Shown: positions 17,668-26,124 of the stretch, piece after piece | Numbering within the stretch: position 1 is the first letter of the stretch | Layout of the letters: the number at the start of each line of letters is the position of its first letter | Origin: JAEUIE01 sp047602475 | GTDB taxonomy: Bacteria > Planctomycetota > Planctomycetia > Gemmatales > HRBIN36 | Assembly: GCA_047602475.1 (NCBI GenBank) | Contig: JASGHE010000006.1 | Coordinates: forward strand, 620,001-684,000 | DNA length: 64,000 bases | Direction of reading: 5' to 3' | The notes under the pieces: model-generated | Database searches by the model: none | What the model was told of the DNA's origin: nothing | What the model saw: only the letters and a program-made list of their open reading frames with translations | Translations under genes and position numbers: made by a program

Positions 17668-18168
17668 TCAGCGAATGCTCTTTGCAAGCATTTTCTTCGC
17701 TTTACGAGGCCCTTCACACGAAAGTACTTCGAACTTTTCACCGTCCAGATCGTGGTAGCTCACGAAAAAGTGTTCAAGCTGCTCCAGGATTTGAATGGGC
17801 AATTCTTGAATTGAATGAATCCTCTTGTGTTCTGCGCTTTTCTCGGAGATGCCAAGTAATCGATCATTCCGAATAGACTTTCCCTTTGTCGTCGTTTGTT
17901 TTCCTTCAATGACACCGATGAGGCGGACTTCTATGACGCATCCGCAGAATGTGGGATCATCGAGTAAGACCAGTACATCGATTGGGTCACCATCTTGGGC
18001 TTTGGTACCTGGAACGAAACCGAAGTCGTAAGGGAAGATCATGCCTTTCGGCAACACCTTGCCAAGACAGTACTCTTTCGACTTCGGGTCATAGTCGTAT
18101 TTATTCCGGCTGCCTTTCGGCGTTTCAATAATTACCTTCACTGTGTTGGTCTTAGACGTCTTGCTCAT
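17668..18168 (-). CDS. ppa: Inorganic pyrophosphatase, family I
   Basis: A 166-residue soluble family I pyrophosphatase that hydrolyses PPi to two phosphates with Mg2+. The signature DGDPIDVLVL is intact, preceded by MIFPYDFGFVPGT, and the N-terminal lysine/glutamate region (VIIETPKGSRNKYDYD) matches the family. The ATG at 18168 lies inside the end of the upstream MgtC-like gene (17-base overlap); the longer frame to 18216 is rejected. Confidence 0.93.
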   Translation of the reverse strand: MSKTSKTNTVKVIIETPKGSRNKYDYDPKSKEYCLGKVLPKGMIFPYDFGFVPGTKAQDGDPIDVLVLLDDPTFCGCVIEVRLIGVIEGKQTTTKGKSIRNDRLLGISEKSAEHKRIHSIQELPIQILEQLEHFFVSYHDLDGEKFEVLSCEGPRKAKKMLAKSIR

Positions 18169-18637
18169 CTGCAGCCTTTCTTTGGAGTAGTTTTGGATTA
18201 ACTGGAGCCGACACATCAGGGGATAGAGATTCAGTTACCTTCCCTTCAAATAATCCGCCAACTAGCAAGACTGTCACGGAAATAAGTGCTGCTACGGTAG
18301 CCAGTCCGTACATTTCAACGCCACATGTCATACCTATTCCTGCGGAAAGCCAGATGGTACTAGCGGTGGTAAGACCCTTCACTTCCATTTTGTTGGTCAA
18401 CTTCAGGATCGTTCCACCACCCAGGAACCCAATCCCCGCAATGATGCCTTCCATGACATGACCTAAGTCAATTTTCTTCGTGATGCCGATGATCAAAAAA
18501 AACGCAACAGTCAGGGAGACCATGACATGGGTCCGGAAGCCCGCCCACCGGCTTCTGCTTTCCTGTTCCAATCCCACCAAGCCACCCAGGATAAGGGAAA
18601 AGCCTAGTGGGATCAGAAGGTGAAAGGTCTCGGTCAT
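18152..18637 (-). CDS. MgtC/SapB-family membrane protein
   Basis: A 161-residue membrane protein with the MgtC/SapB N-terminal domain: GGLVGLEQESRSRWAGFRTH is the family hallmark (RE.....G.RTH region), then several hydrophobic helices (SLTVAFFLIIG; GIIAGIGFLGGGTILK; GLTTASTIWLSAGIGMTCG). Members act in Mg2+/acid stress or modulate ATP synthase; the substrate here is unknown. The C-terminal soluble domain of longer MgtC proteins is absent. The start is uncertain: M at 18637 is preferred, with 18655 and 18676 in the same frame. It is co-transcribed with ppa. Confidence 0.85.
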   Translation of the reverse strand: MTETFHLLIPLGFSLILGGLVGLEQESRSRWAGFRTHVMVSLTVAFFLIIGITKKIDLGHVMEGIIAGIGFLGGGTILKLTNKMEVKGLTTASTIWLSAGIGMTCGVEMYGLATVAALISVTVLLVGGLFEGKVTESLSPDVSAPVNPKLLQRKAADEQDV

Positions 18638-18707
18638 ATTCCAATGCTTCCGCATAGAAATCACCGGATAGAACAATATGTTCCATCCGGTGGCAGATGA
18701 ACAGAGG

Positions 18708-18845
18708 CTAGCTGTGAGTGCTATTGCTTCGCTTTCGCGAGGCCCCCGATTTCTTTCCAGTTTTCTTCATGGAACTTCCATTGGCCATTTTGCTGCGGCT
18801 CATGTTGCGTTTCTTAGTCGCTTGAGCCTTCATTGCTTGAGGCAT
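18708..18845 (-). CDS. Small basic 45-residue protein
   Basis: An ATG-started frame encodes MPQAMKAQATKKRNMSRSK, then MANGSSMKKTGKKSGASRKR. The protein is about one third lysine/arginine with many serines and methionines and has no hydrophobic core, reminiscent of small nucleic-acid-binding or histone-tail-like proteins. The function is unknown. It lies 32 bases before the longest possible start of the mgtC-like gene, on the same strand. Confidence 0.55.
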   Translation of the reverse strand: MPQAMKAQATKKRNMSRSKMANGSSMKKTGKKSGASRKRSNSTHS

Positions 18846-19008
18846 GACTGACTCCCATTAAAAAGAGGGAATCCATTGGCCAATCATTCCTCAAAGTAAG
18901 GAATGACCAGCCATAACCTGAAGGGGGTTAGGCAAGATACATGCCAAGCTCCGGAGCTGGCTCTGTTTTTGCATCAATTCCAGTCGTCGCAGCAAGAAAG
19001 GGATACCC

Positions 19009-19356
19009 ATGAAACGCAAACATCTACGGTTTGGCATTGGATTTCGAGTTGTTCTTTCGAACAAAGACGGCCAAGCAGCGGAGATGACTCTTGCTCCTGG
19101 AGAAACTGAGGGAGGACCCGACAACAATCATCGCGGCGCTTCGCAATGGCTGTTCGTTCAGAAAGGAATGGGCTTAGCCATAGTTGACAAGAAGAGATGT
19201 CCACTGAGGCCAGGAACGCTTCTCCTCATTGAAAAAGGGGAAAATCATAAGATTACTAATACGGGCCTTGGCCTTCTGAAGACCCTGAACATCTATGTTC
19301 CTCCAGCTTACCGTCCGGATGGTACCGCACTGCCGCGCGGCAATTCTAAAAACTGA
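19009..19356 (+). CDS. Cupin-domain protein
   Basis: A 115-residue single-domain cupin. Conserved small-barrel elements are present: MTLAPGETEGGPDNNHRGAS (motif 1 region with a histidine), QWLFVQKGMGLAIVD, and LRPGTLLLIEKGENHKITNT (motif 2 region with H). The substrate is unknown; it may bind a metal or act in sensing or mannose-isomerase-like chemistry. It is the only plus-strand gene in this stretch, with AAAGGGA before the ATG. Confidence 0.82.
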   Translation: MKRKHLRFGIGFRVVLSNKDGQAAEMTLAPGETEGGPDNNHRGASQWLFVQKGMGLAIVDKKRCPLRPGTLLLIEKGENHKITNTGLGLLKTLNIYVPPAYRPDGTALPRGNSKN

Positions 19357-19398
19357 CTAAACAATAGGTTCGATCTTTGATGATAGGTGAGATCAATC

Positions 19399-19860
19399 CT
19401 ACTTCTGAAGCGCTCTTCCGCAACCCAAACTAATTGCGAGTGCAGTGTAGATGGCGAATAGCGAGCGATTGGAGAGTCGCTTCTCAAACCCGGGGGTTAA
19501 TCTTTTTGGAACGATAAAGTAATCAGTCACAAAAGCTAACGCTGAGACCAAAGCCCCGTCAGCTAACGCCTTTGCAAAATTACCATCCTGGTTGGTCTGT
19601 TCCTCTAATAGCTCATGTAAGGCAGCCCAAGAGGTTACTGCTGCGCCATTGAGAAATAGGCCCGTTGCTGTGTATTGAAGCGATGCCTGGGGTTGATGGG
19701 CTGCTTTATCACCCCACGCAATGTGGCTCACAGCATTAATAGGTTCCACGCTATTGTTGTTTTGCATCTTGCCGCAGATTGCAGCTACCACCGTGGTAGA
19801 GACGGCACTAAGAAGCCCTGTGTGCAGAACTCTCTCAAGAAAAGTTTTAGCATCAGTCAT
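19399..19860 (-). CDS. Hypothetical 153-residue membrane protein
   Basis: Not recognised beyond general features. Four hydrophobic segments are visible (SAVSTTVVAAIC; GLFLNGAAVTSWAALHELL; GALVSALAFVTDYFIVPK; LFAIYTALAISLGCG), giving a likely four-helix inner-membrane protein. The pattern GLFLNGAAVTSWAALHE suggests a conserved integral membrane family found near stress genes. It follows the pyridoxamine-oxidase-like gene on the same strand. Confidence 0.7.
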   Translation of the reverse strand: MTDAKTFLERVLHTGLLSAVSTTVVAAICGKMQNNNSVEPINAVSHIAWGDKAAHQPQASLQYTATGLFLNGAAVTSWAALHELLEEQTNQDGNFAKALADGALVSALAFVTDYFIVPKRLTPGFEKRLSNRSLFAIYTALAISLGCGRALQK

Positions 19861-19887
19861 GTTCTCTCCAAATAGGCAAGCTCCGGA

Positions 19888-20415
19888 CTAAGTCTTGAGC
19901 CGCCCTTCAATGGAATCATCCATCGTTTTTCCCAGCATGGCTCCAATCATCATCTTGATTCCGACAATGATGCTGCCGTGCTTAGTGGCCCAGTAATACC
20001 CCTCCTCTGCTTTGAGCTTGAGAATAGTGATTCGCGGATCATCGATGCCTTCGGTGAACCAAGTCTTGATCAGGGGTTCCCATAATTCCTTGAGCTTGGC
20101 TTTATCAATTAGAATCTCGGCGTTGCATTTGAGCACCAGGAAGTCCGTATGAGAGGAGCCTTGAAAATAGAGCGTCACGGAGGGGTTCGATGATAATGCT
20201 TCGTTCTGACTACTATCCCTGGAACTGAGAAACCAAAGGTTTCCCTGGTCGTCTGCTTGCCGCACACTCATCGGCCTGCTTTCGATCCTGGCTCCGGGAG
20301 TACAGAAGAAACAGGTCGGCACCACTTTGATCAGTTCTTGGATTTTCTGGATAGCTTTCTGCCCGGTGAGATGCTCTTCGTTGTGTTCAGGCTGATTTCT
20401 GTTGATGGAGTTCAT
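19888..20415 (-). CDS. Pyridoxamine 5'-phosphate oxidase-like, general stress protein 26 type
   Basis: A 175-residue split-barrel flavin-binding protein. The segment CTPGARIESRPMSVRQADDQ then LWFLSSRDSSQNEALSSNP is typical of the general-stress-protein-26 branch of the PNPOx-like superfamily. These bind FMN/FAD or F420 and act in stress responses; the true substrate is usually unknown. The C-terminus has YYWATKHGS. The start at 20415 is preceded by GAGGTG. Confidence 0.85.
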   Translation of the reverse strand: MNSINRNQPEHNEEHLTGQKAIQKIQELIKVVPTCFFCTPGARIESRPMSVRQADDQGNLWFLSSRDSSQNEALSSNPSVTLYFQGSSHTDFLVLKCNAEILIDKAKLKELWEPLIKTWFTEGIDDPRITILKLKAEEGYYWATKHGSIIVGIKMMIGAMLGKTMDDSIEGRLKT

Positions 20416-20553
20416 GAAGCACCTCAGCTAAGGTTAAGTATCGATGGAAATAGTTTGCTTGTGTTCTCTTTCTGTGCCCGGCCAGACCGAGTTTCTTGTT
20501 CAAAAGAAAGCAACGTCACGGCATCGAGACGTTGCTTTGCCTTTACTGTCGGG

Positions 20554-21072
20554 TTATCGCGTGCCCTTGAGTTTGTTGTCTAACTCCTGGATCATCGTTA
20601 AGTGGTGTTTGATCGTTGGCAGAGTTTTCGTGGCAAACGATTTCAGTTCGGGATCAGAACCTTCTTTGGAGAACTTCTCGAAGAGAGCTACAGCTTCTTC
20701 ATGTCCTTTTACCTGGCAGGCGACATAAGCCTTGTCAAATTCACGACCGCTGAGTTGCGATAGCTTTTGCGCGAGCTTCTTATGATCGGCATCCAATTGG
20801 GTTTCAACAGCCAGGTTCTTGGATTCCGCAATGCGGCCGAGTTCCATGTTGGCTTTGCCATGGTCTTCAACCATCTTTTTTCCAAAGTCCTTTACCTCGG
20901 CAAGATAACCTCGTTCTGAAGCCAGCTTTCCCAGTTGCACTTCAGCCAGGCCGGCTCCCGACGCCTTTTTCACGAACTTCTCGTTCGAAAGGACTTTCGT
21001 ATCGTCATCAGCCCGTAATGACGTGATGCACAAACCGAGTGTGACAGCAAGGATAACAACACTTCGAGACAT
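20554..21072 (-). CDS. DUF4142 secreted protein
   Basis: A 172-residue protein with a Sec signal peptide (MSRSVVILAVTLGLCITSLRA) and a DUF4142 four-helix, ferritin-like domain: EVQLGKLASERGYLAEVKDF, KKMVEDHGKAN, and VACQVKGHEEAVALFEK with conserved histidines. Periplasmic function is unknown. It is a distant paralogue of the gene at 48985. The start at 21072 has AGGAG, whereas the frame to 21168 has no signal-peptide logic. Confidence 0.85.
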   Translation of the reverse strand: MSRSVVILAVTLGLCITSLRADDDTKVLSNEKFVKKASGAGLAEVQLGKLASERGYLAEVKDFGKKMVEDHGKANMELGRIAESKNLAVETQLDADHKKLAQKLSQLSGREFDKAYVACQVKGHEEAVALFEKFSKEGSDPELKSFATKTLPTIKHHLTMIQELDNKLKGTR

Positions 21073-21170
21073 AGGACTACTCCTAACAAGAGAACAGAGA
21101 TCAAGTCGATGCTCGAACATCAAAAGGCAAACTGTGTACCCCAGCTTAGAAAAAGAGTTGGCCACCAAGT

Positions 21171-22703
21171 TTACTTGGCCCCTTTCCCCACTTCTGAAGC
21201 AGATCGATACGGTTCCAAAGGCGACTCGGCAGGGCCGGCAAAGACTTCTCCTCTAGCTCGAAAACGGGAACCATGGCAAGGACAATCCCAGGTCTTTTCA
21301 CTTTGATTCCAACGAACGATGCAACCCAGATGAGTACAAACAGGGCTGAGTAAGGTCAACTTTCCCTGCTCGTCTTTGAATGCAGCAACTCGATTGCCTT
21401 CCATTTCCAGTATTTTTCCCTGGCCTGACGCAAGATGATCAGGTGATTCCGCTTCGCTTTTCTTCAAACGATCTTTGATCAGATAGTAGGGGAAGTCGGC
21501 ATTCTCTTTCATGTAATTCCAGATGGCGCTGAGCTTCTTACGACTGGGATCAAAGAGGTCTTTCCATGGATTACTTCGTCCCCGTGCAGCATCACAAGCC
21601 ATCAAGGCTGCGACTGTGCCGAAGGTCAAGCCGTTTCCCGAATACCCAGTAGCGATGAATTGCTTGTCCGCAATCTCCCCGATATATGGCAGCCCATCTA
21701 CCGACTCGACTACCTGCCCAGACCAACGAGCTTTCACATGTGCAGTTGGCACATACTTCTGCAACAGCCTCTCCAACTGCTGATAGCGTTCGTTGGCGTT
21801 CACTTCCTGCCCGGTCTTATGATCGAGGCCGCCGAAAATGGCATACTCTTTTCCCTGATCCTTTTCGAGGCGGAGAAAGTAGTAGGGATCGCTGGTATCC
21901 CAGAAAAGTGCATCAGGAACTGAGCCGGGGGACACCTCAGCACTGATGACGTAGCTGGTGTAAGGGGCAATTTTGGTTTGAAACAGCGTGGCGTCAAAGA
22001 GGCTATTGTTCCCCTGAAGAGGGACATCGGTGGCGATCACCAGATAGTCGAAAGTGACTTTGAAGCCGTTGGCTTTGACATGGAAGGGCTTTTGAGAAAA
22101 CTCGGTGATCTCGGTGTTTTCAAAGACCTGACATCCATCGCCGGGTATGCGTTTCAACAACCCTTGCAGATACTTCAGTGGGTGAAAGCGAGCTTGATTG
22201 GGAACGCGAATGCCCGGCTTGTGGACCAAGGGCACTGATTGAAGGTAGACAGCCTCAATGCCTAATTCTACAGCGGCTTTCAGATCAGCTTCAAGGTCCT
22301 TGGATTCCTCCTCGGTCTGAGTCAGCGATGCATGAAGGAATCCCGGAACACGGGCAAAATGACATTCAATACTCTCCTTCGCGCAGTTTGCTTCGACAGT
22401 ATCAATGGCTAAAACCCCGGCATCCATGACGGCCTGCGCATGATCTTTCCCCAGCTTGTGCAGGAGCTTGCTTAGCCGCAGATCGGTGATGCATGTCAAG
22501 TGAGCTGAAGTATGTCCGGTATTGACTGAACCGCAACGGTCTTTTTCGATCAATCCAACTCGAAGGCCAGCTTCCTTCATGACATAGGCAGTCGAGATGC
22601 CGGTATTGCCGCCTCCGATTACCAGAACATCAAAATGAGCGTTCTTCTGAAGTGGTGGGAACTCAGCCAATTTCTCGCGTAACCATGGTGATGTAGAAGG
22701 CAC
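21171..22703 (-). CDS. FAD-dependent oxidoreductase with C-terminal Rieske domain
   Basis: A 510-residue fusion. The DAO-type FAD domain begins with GGGNTGIS near residue 31 and the glutamate of LIEKDRCG near 54. Around residues 350-370 is YIGEIADKQFIATGYSGNGLT, typical of this fold. The C-terminus carries a Rieske [2Fe-2S] centre, CTHLGC ... CPCHGS. Family members are putative glycine/amine oxidases of unknown substrate, often found in stress islands beside pyrophosphatase and DUF4142 genes as here. It is the only member with a Rieske tail in the window. Confidence 0.92.
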   Translation of the reverse strand: MPSTSPWLREKLAEFPPLQKNAHFDVLVIGGGNTGISTAYVMKEAGLRVGLIEKDRCGSVNTGHTSAHLTCITDLRLSKLLHKLGKDHAQAVMDAGVLAIDTVEANCAKESIECHFARVPGFLHASLTQTEEESKDLEADLKAAVELGIEAVYLQSVPLVHKPGIRVPNQARFHPLKYLQGLLKRIPGDGCQVFENTEITEFSQKPFHVKANGFKVTFDYLVIATDVPLQGNNSLFDATLFQTKIAPYTSYVISAEVSPGSVPDALFWDTSDPYYFLRLEKDQGKEYAIFGGLDHKTGQEVNANERYQQLERLLQKYVPTAHVKARWSGQVVESVDGLPYIGEIADKQFIATGYSGNGLTFGTVAALMACDAARGRSNPWKDLFDPSRKKLSAIWNYMKENADFPYYLIKDRLKKSEAESPDHLASGQGKILEMEGNRVAAFKDEQGKLTLLSPVCTHLGCIVRWNQSEKTWDCPCHGSRFRARGEVFAGPAESPLEPYRSASEVGKGAK

Positions 22704-22807
22704 GACAGCCTCCCCTGGATAAGGTACATGGGATTGAACCTTCTTGATTTGGCAAACGAGATGCCTTACCAGCGTAATGCAACACGCTGACGAGATTTTT
22801 CATCAGC

Positions 22808-22954
22808 TTACTTGGCTCCAGGAATCTTGATGTTATCTGTAGGTGGAGCATTCAGCGTACCACCTCCTGGAACACTCAGTGGTGGATTACTTGGAGTTGG
22901 CTTTCCTGAGCATCCCAACAGAGCGGCGCACACGATTAGAAAGAAGATTCGCAT
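22808..22954 (-). CDS. Small 48-residue lipoprotein
   Basis: A signal-peptide-like MRIFFLIVCAALLGC ends in a lipobox (LLGC), followed by a proline/glycine-rich mature part of 34 residues (SGKPTPSNPPLSVPGGG...). It is probably anchored in a membrane by the lipidated cysteine. The ATG overlaps the stop of the mocA-like gene by one base (TGATG), so it is coupled to the molybdenum operon. The function is unknown. Confidence 0.6.
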   Translation of the reverse strand: MRIFFLIVCAALLGCSGKPTPSNPPLSVPGGGTLNAPPTDNIKIPGAK

Positions 22955-23556
22955 CAGACTACTCCTGAGAAGATTCTCGCTTGAGATAACTGAAGAGGAT
23001 CATCAATATCCAAGGCGGCGTTCACCATGGGAATATTGATCAGTTCATCTGGTGGGAAAGAGCGAAGAATATGTCGTGCTCCTTCATCGCCTGTGAGTTT
23101 CATTGTGTTATGAAAACTGGATCGGGGCAGGATAACGGGTGGGCCATAGTACTTTTCAAAGTGAGCACGGCACGCTTTTCTACCACCGCTTCTTATCCAA
23201 AATTGATAAACATCTTGAAGATCATCGCTGGTAATGGCGTACTGATCCCCAAGTACTACGAGTAATCCCGAAGCATCTGAATCCATTGCCACTTGAGTGA
23301 CGCAGCGCAGGGAAGAGGCCATCCCTTCTTGCCATTGCTCGTTGAAAAATATCGTCAACGGAAGATCAGCAATGGATTGCTCACAGACTTTGGCATGACT
23401 GCCTAGAACGACGAAGACAGGGCCTATACTTGCCTCTAAAGCGATCCGGCATTGACGGTAGAGCAGGCACTCGTCATTCACGGTGACAAGTTGTTTAGGC
23501 TGCCCCAGACGTCGAGAGCCTCCGGCAGCCAGGATGGCGAGAATGATATCAGGCAT
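22954..23556 (-). CDS. MocA-type molybdenum cofactor nucleotidyltransferase
   Basis: A 200-residue NTP transferase of the MobA/MocA family that attaches a nucleotide to the molybdenum cofactor for xanthine-oxidase-type enzymes. The nucleotide loop is LAAGGSRRLGQPKQL, and QEGMASSLRC, LVVLGDQYAI and the MKLTGDEGARHIL segment match MocA. It overlaps xdhC and sits downstream of the Mo-hydroxylase subunits, so it likely supplies their cofactor. Confidence 0.87.
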   Translation of the reverse strand: MPDIILAILAAGGSRRLGQPKQLVTVNDECLLYRQCRIALEASIGPVFVVLGSHAKVCEQSIADLPLTIFFNEQWQEGMASSLRCVTQVAMDSDASGLLVVLGDQYAITSDDLQDVYQFWIRSGGRKACRAHFEKYYGPPVILPRSSFHNTMKLTGDEGARHILRSFPPDELINIPMVNAALDIDDPLQLSQARIFSGVV

Positions 23557-24670
23557 GAGAAGCGCTCAGCTCAAATCGATGGTGGTCTATGGGGAAGCTA
23601 TTCATCTCAAGAACAGGGTCGGAGATCTTGTCGTTCATCACGGCCAGGATTTCCGAGACGATGGAAACAGCAATACCGGTAGCACTTCGATCACCTAGAT
23701 CGAAGCCGACGGGGCCGTGAAGCTTCTCCAATAGTTCATAGGGAAGAGGTTTAATCGTACCCGCTTCTCGGATGAGTTGCTGTTTTCGTTTGACGGGACC
23801 CAGCACGCCTACATAGCGACAACACTTGTCAGCAAGCAATGACAGTAACTCGACATCATCCGGAAAACTATGAGTCATGATCACCACAACTGTCTGTTGG
23901 TTAAAAGAGATGAGTTGGAGCGCATGCCACCAATCCGAGGTAATCAGATGGTTGGCTTCCGGAAATCGTGTTATCGTTGCCAACCCTGCTCTACAATCGG
24001 CCACGGTAACGTGCCAATCCAGATCATGAGCCAAACGGCAAAGAGGGATCGCATCGTCACGGGCCCCAAAAATGACGAGCCTGGTCATCGGCTGTATGTA
24101 TTCGCACAAAGCACGACATGAGTTAGGCAAAGAATAGACCTTGCTCTGTTTTCTTTCCATCGTTTGATAAGCCAGCTGATGAAAAGGCCTTTTCAAAACC
24201 GACAATGTGTTCGCATCGCCCAGATTTCGCTGAACGGATTGAACCTCGCCATTCGTCTCACTGATCAAGCATGATGCAATCGTTGGCTCATCACTTTCAT
24301 GAGCGGAATAGTATTGATGCAGAAAACTGTAGTGTTCGAACCTGATCGATTCACAAAGAATCTCAATCGTTCCACCACATCCGGTTTGAGGATTACCTTC
24401 ATCTCTATCAAGGCCCGTCGAAAGCGATAACATGGTCGCCGGCACATGGGTGGTCAGTTGCCATCCTTGTTGGGCAACATATTTTTCAAGACATCCTCCG
24501 CTTATCCCGCCAGCACGGTAAGCCGAGCCATATCCGCTTACCATCATGGAGCCGAGCGGCTTGTAGCTTGATCCGTGAACTGAAAATAGCGTCGACAGTA
24601 CGGCTCTTTCTCCAATCGAATGAAGTTTGTCAGCTAGTTCAACCATATCTTTACATTCAAACCTAGTCAT
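23549..24670 (-). CDS. xdhC: XdhC/CoxF-family Mo-enzyme maturation factor
   Basis: A 373-residue XdhC protein, needed to insert the sulphurated molybdenum cofactor into xanthine-dehydrogenase-type enzymes. The N-terminal domain holds SVHGSSYKPLGSMMVS and GGISGGCLEKYV; the C-terminal Rossmann domain starts RLVIFGARDDAIPLCRLA. The family typically ends near DLGDRSATGIAVSIVSEILA, also present. It lies 8 bases after the Mo-subunit frame and overlaps mocA. Confidence 0.9.
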   Translation of the reverse strand: MTRFECKDMVELADKLHSIGERAVLSTLFSVHGSSYKPLGSMMVSGYGSAYRAGGISGGCLEKYVAQQGWQLTTHVPATMLSLSTGLDRDEGNPQTGCGGTIEILCESIRFEHYSFLHQYYSAHESDEPTIASCLISETNGEVQSVQRNLGDANTLSVLKRPFHQLAYQTMERKQSKVYSLPNSCRALCEYIQPMTRLVIFGARDDAIPLCRLAHDLDWHVTVADCRAGLATITRFPEANHLITSDWWHALQLISFNQQTVVVIMTHSFPDDVELLSLLADKCCRYVGVLGPVKRKQQLIREAGTIKPLPYELLEKLHGPVGFDLGDRSATGIAVSIVSEILAVMNDKISDPVLEMNSFPIDHHRFELSASHA

Positions 24671-24678
24671 GAGGCAGA

Positions 24679-26124
24679 CTACTTTCCGAGTAGATGTTCA
24701 ATCTTGATGGGAAGCTTGCGAACCCGTACTCCGGTGGCATGATAGACAGCATTGGCAATGGCTGCTGCTGTTCCCGCCAGCCCGATCTCGCCAATACCTC
24801 GTGCTCCAAACTCGTTTAGATGAGTGTCAGGATAATCCAGGAAATGCACTTCCAGTTTGGGCACATCAGCATGCGTGGCAACCAGATCATCGGCGAGGTT
24901 GGCATTCATGGAAGCGCCTTGACGCTGGTCATATTGTGTTTCTTCCAGCAACGCCATTCCGATTCCCATCACGACCGCTCCTTCAATCTGATTACGTCCG
25001 GGCAGAGGATTGAGGATTCTGCCGGCATCAATTACTGTGAGAACACGGCTGACTCTCAGACGCGCGATTTCGGGTTGCCAGGTGACTTCCACAAAGTGTG
25101 CTCCGTAGGAATTACTGGAGACCTTGGGTTTCTCTTTCCCCATCGTGGATGCTGAAAAACCACGACCAGTAATCAACTTTTGTTTGGCATGTTTAAGCAC
25201 ATCTGCAAACCACATCCCTTTCTGTGCAGGCTCCCCTTTGACATGGACGTGACCGTTTGTGAATGCTAGCCCATCGGGCTTATGACTGGTATACTTGACC
25301 TTCGCAGCAGTGTTGATGAGTGTTTCAACAGCCTTTGCCACAGCTTCGCAAACCGCAGGGATGACCGAGGCGGTCACCATCGACCCACCCGAGATGGGTC
25401 CAGCGGGCAGATTCGTATCTCCTAAATCCACATGAACTTTTTCGACGGTGATACCTAGCTTCTCAGCTGCTACTTGGGCCAGGATGGTATAAGTGCCGGT
25501 GCCGATATCCTGCGTACCACAGGCGACTCTGGCGGTGCCGTCGTCACGGAGTTCGACAGCAGCATGGCAAGGAAATCGCTGTGCCTGCCAGGTCGCAGCA
25601 GCCATCCCCCAACCGAGAGTCAGTCCACCTCGCTTCATGGAGCCCACCATAGGAGTACGCTTTGACCAACCAAACGTGTCCATTCCAGTATTGAAGCATT
25701 CCTTCAAATGACGTGAGGAGAAGGGCACATTCAAACCTTCGTCGATCTTGGGTTCGTTCAGAAGCCGGAGTTGGACCGGATCCATATGCAGTTTGATGGC
25801 TAGCTCATCCATCGCCGATTCCAGAGCAAAAAGCCCTGGAACAGCTCCGGGGCCTCGCATGGCGGTTGGAGTTCCGACATTTCGACGTGCCAGACTGGAT
25901 GTGATGCGAAGGTTTGGTGTGCTATACATGTGGGCTGTCGCTTCGCCACAATCTTCCTTATAGTCGTCCAGGATTGATGTGTGATTAATGTAATCTTGTT
26001 GGAGCGATGTCAGTTTGCCTTCTGGTAAGGCACTTAAACGGATTCGTTGCTGAGTAACCGGCCGATGCCCAACATTGGCAAACATCATCCGTCGGCTGAT
26101 GACTAGCTTGACCGGCTTGTTCAA
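24679..26124 (-). CDS. Mo hydroxylase large subunit, C-terminal part after frameshift
   Basis: About 480 residues with Mo-binding-subunit motifs: RNVGTPTAMRGPGAVPGLFA, GTQDIGTGTYTILAQ, GGSMVTASV, and the active-site glutamate region FGARGIGEIGLAGTAAAI near the C-terminus. The first codons (MNKPVKLVISRRMMF) are internal residues of the intact protein: upstream, the same frame reads WPHSLLAAAAARHL, which belongs to the N-terminal part. This is therefore the 3' part of one gene broken near 26168-26180, not a separate gene with its own start. Confidence 0.85.
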   Translation of the reverse strand: MNKPVKLVISRRMMFANVGHRPVTQQRIRLSALPEGKLTSLQQDYINHTSILDDYKEDCGEATAHMYSTPNLRITSSLARRNVGTPTAMRGPGAVPGLFALESAMDELAIKLHMDPVQLRLLNEPKIDEGLNVPFSSRHLKECFNTGMDTFGWSKRTPMVGSMKRGGLTLGWGMAAATWQAQRFPCHAAVELRDDGTARVACGTQDIGTGTYTILAQVAAEKLGITVEKVHVDLGDTNLPAGPISGGSMVTASVIPAVCEAVAKAVETLINTAAKVKYTSHKPDGLAFTNGHVHVKGEPAQKGMWFADVLKHAKQKLITGRGFSASTMGKEKPKVSSNSYGAHFVEVTWQPEIARLRVSRVLTVIDAGRILNPLPGRNQIEGAVVMGIGMALLEETQYDQRQGASMNANLADDLVATHADVPKLEVHFLDYPDTHLNEFGARGIGEIGLAGTAAAIANAVYHATGVRVRKLPIKIEHLLGK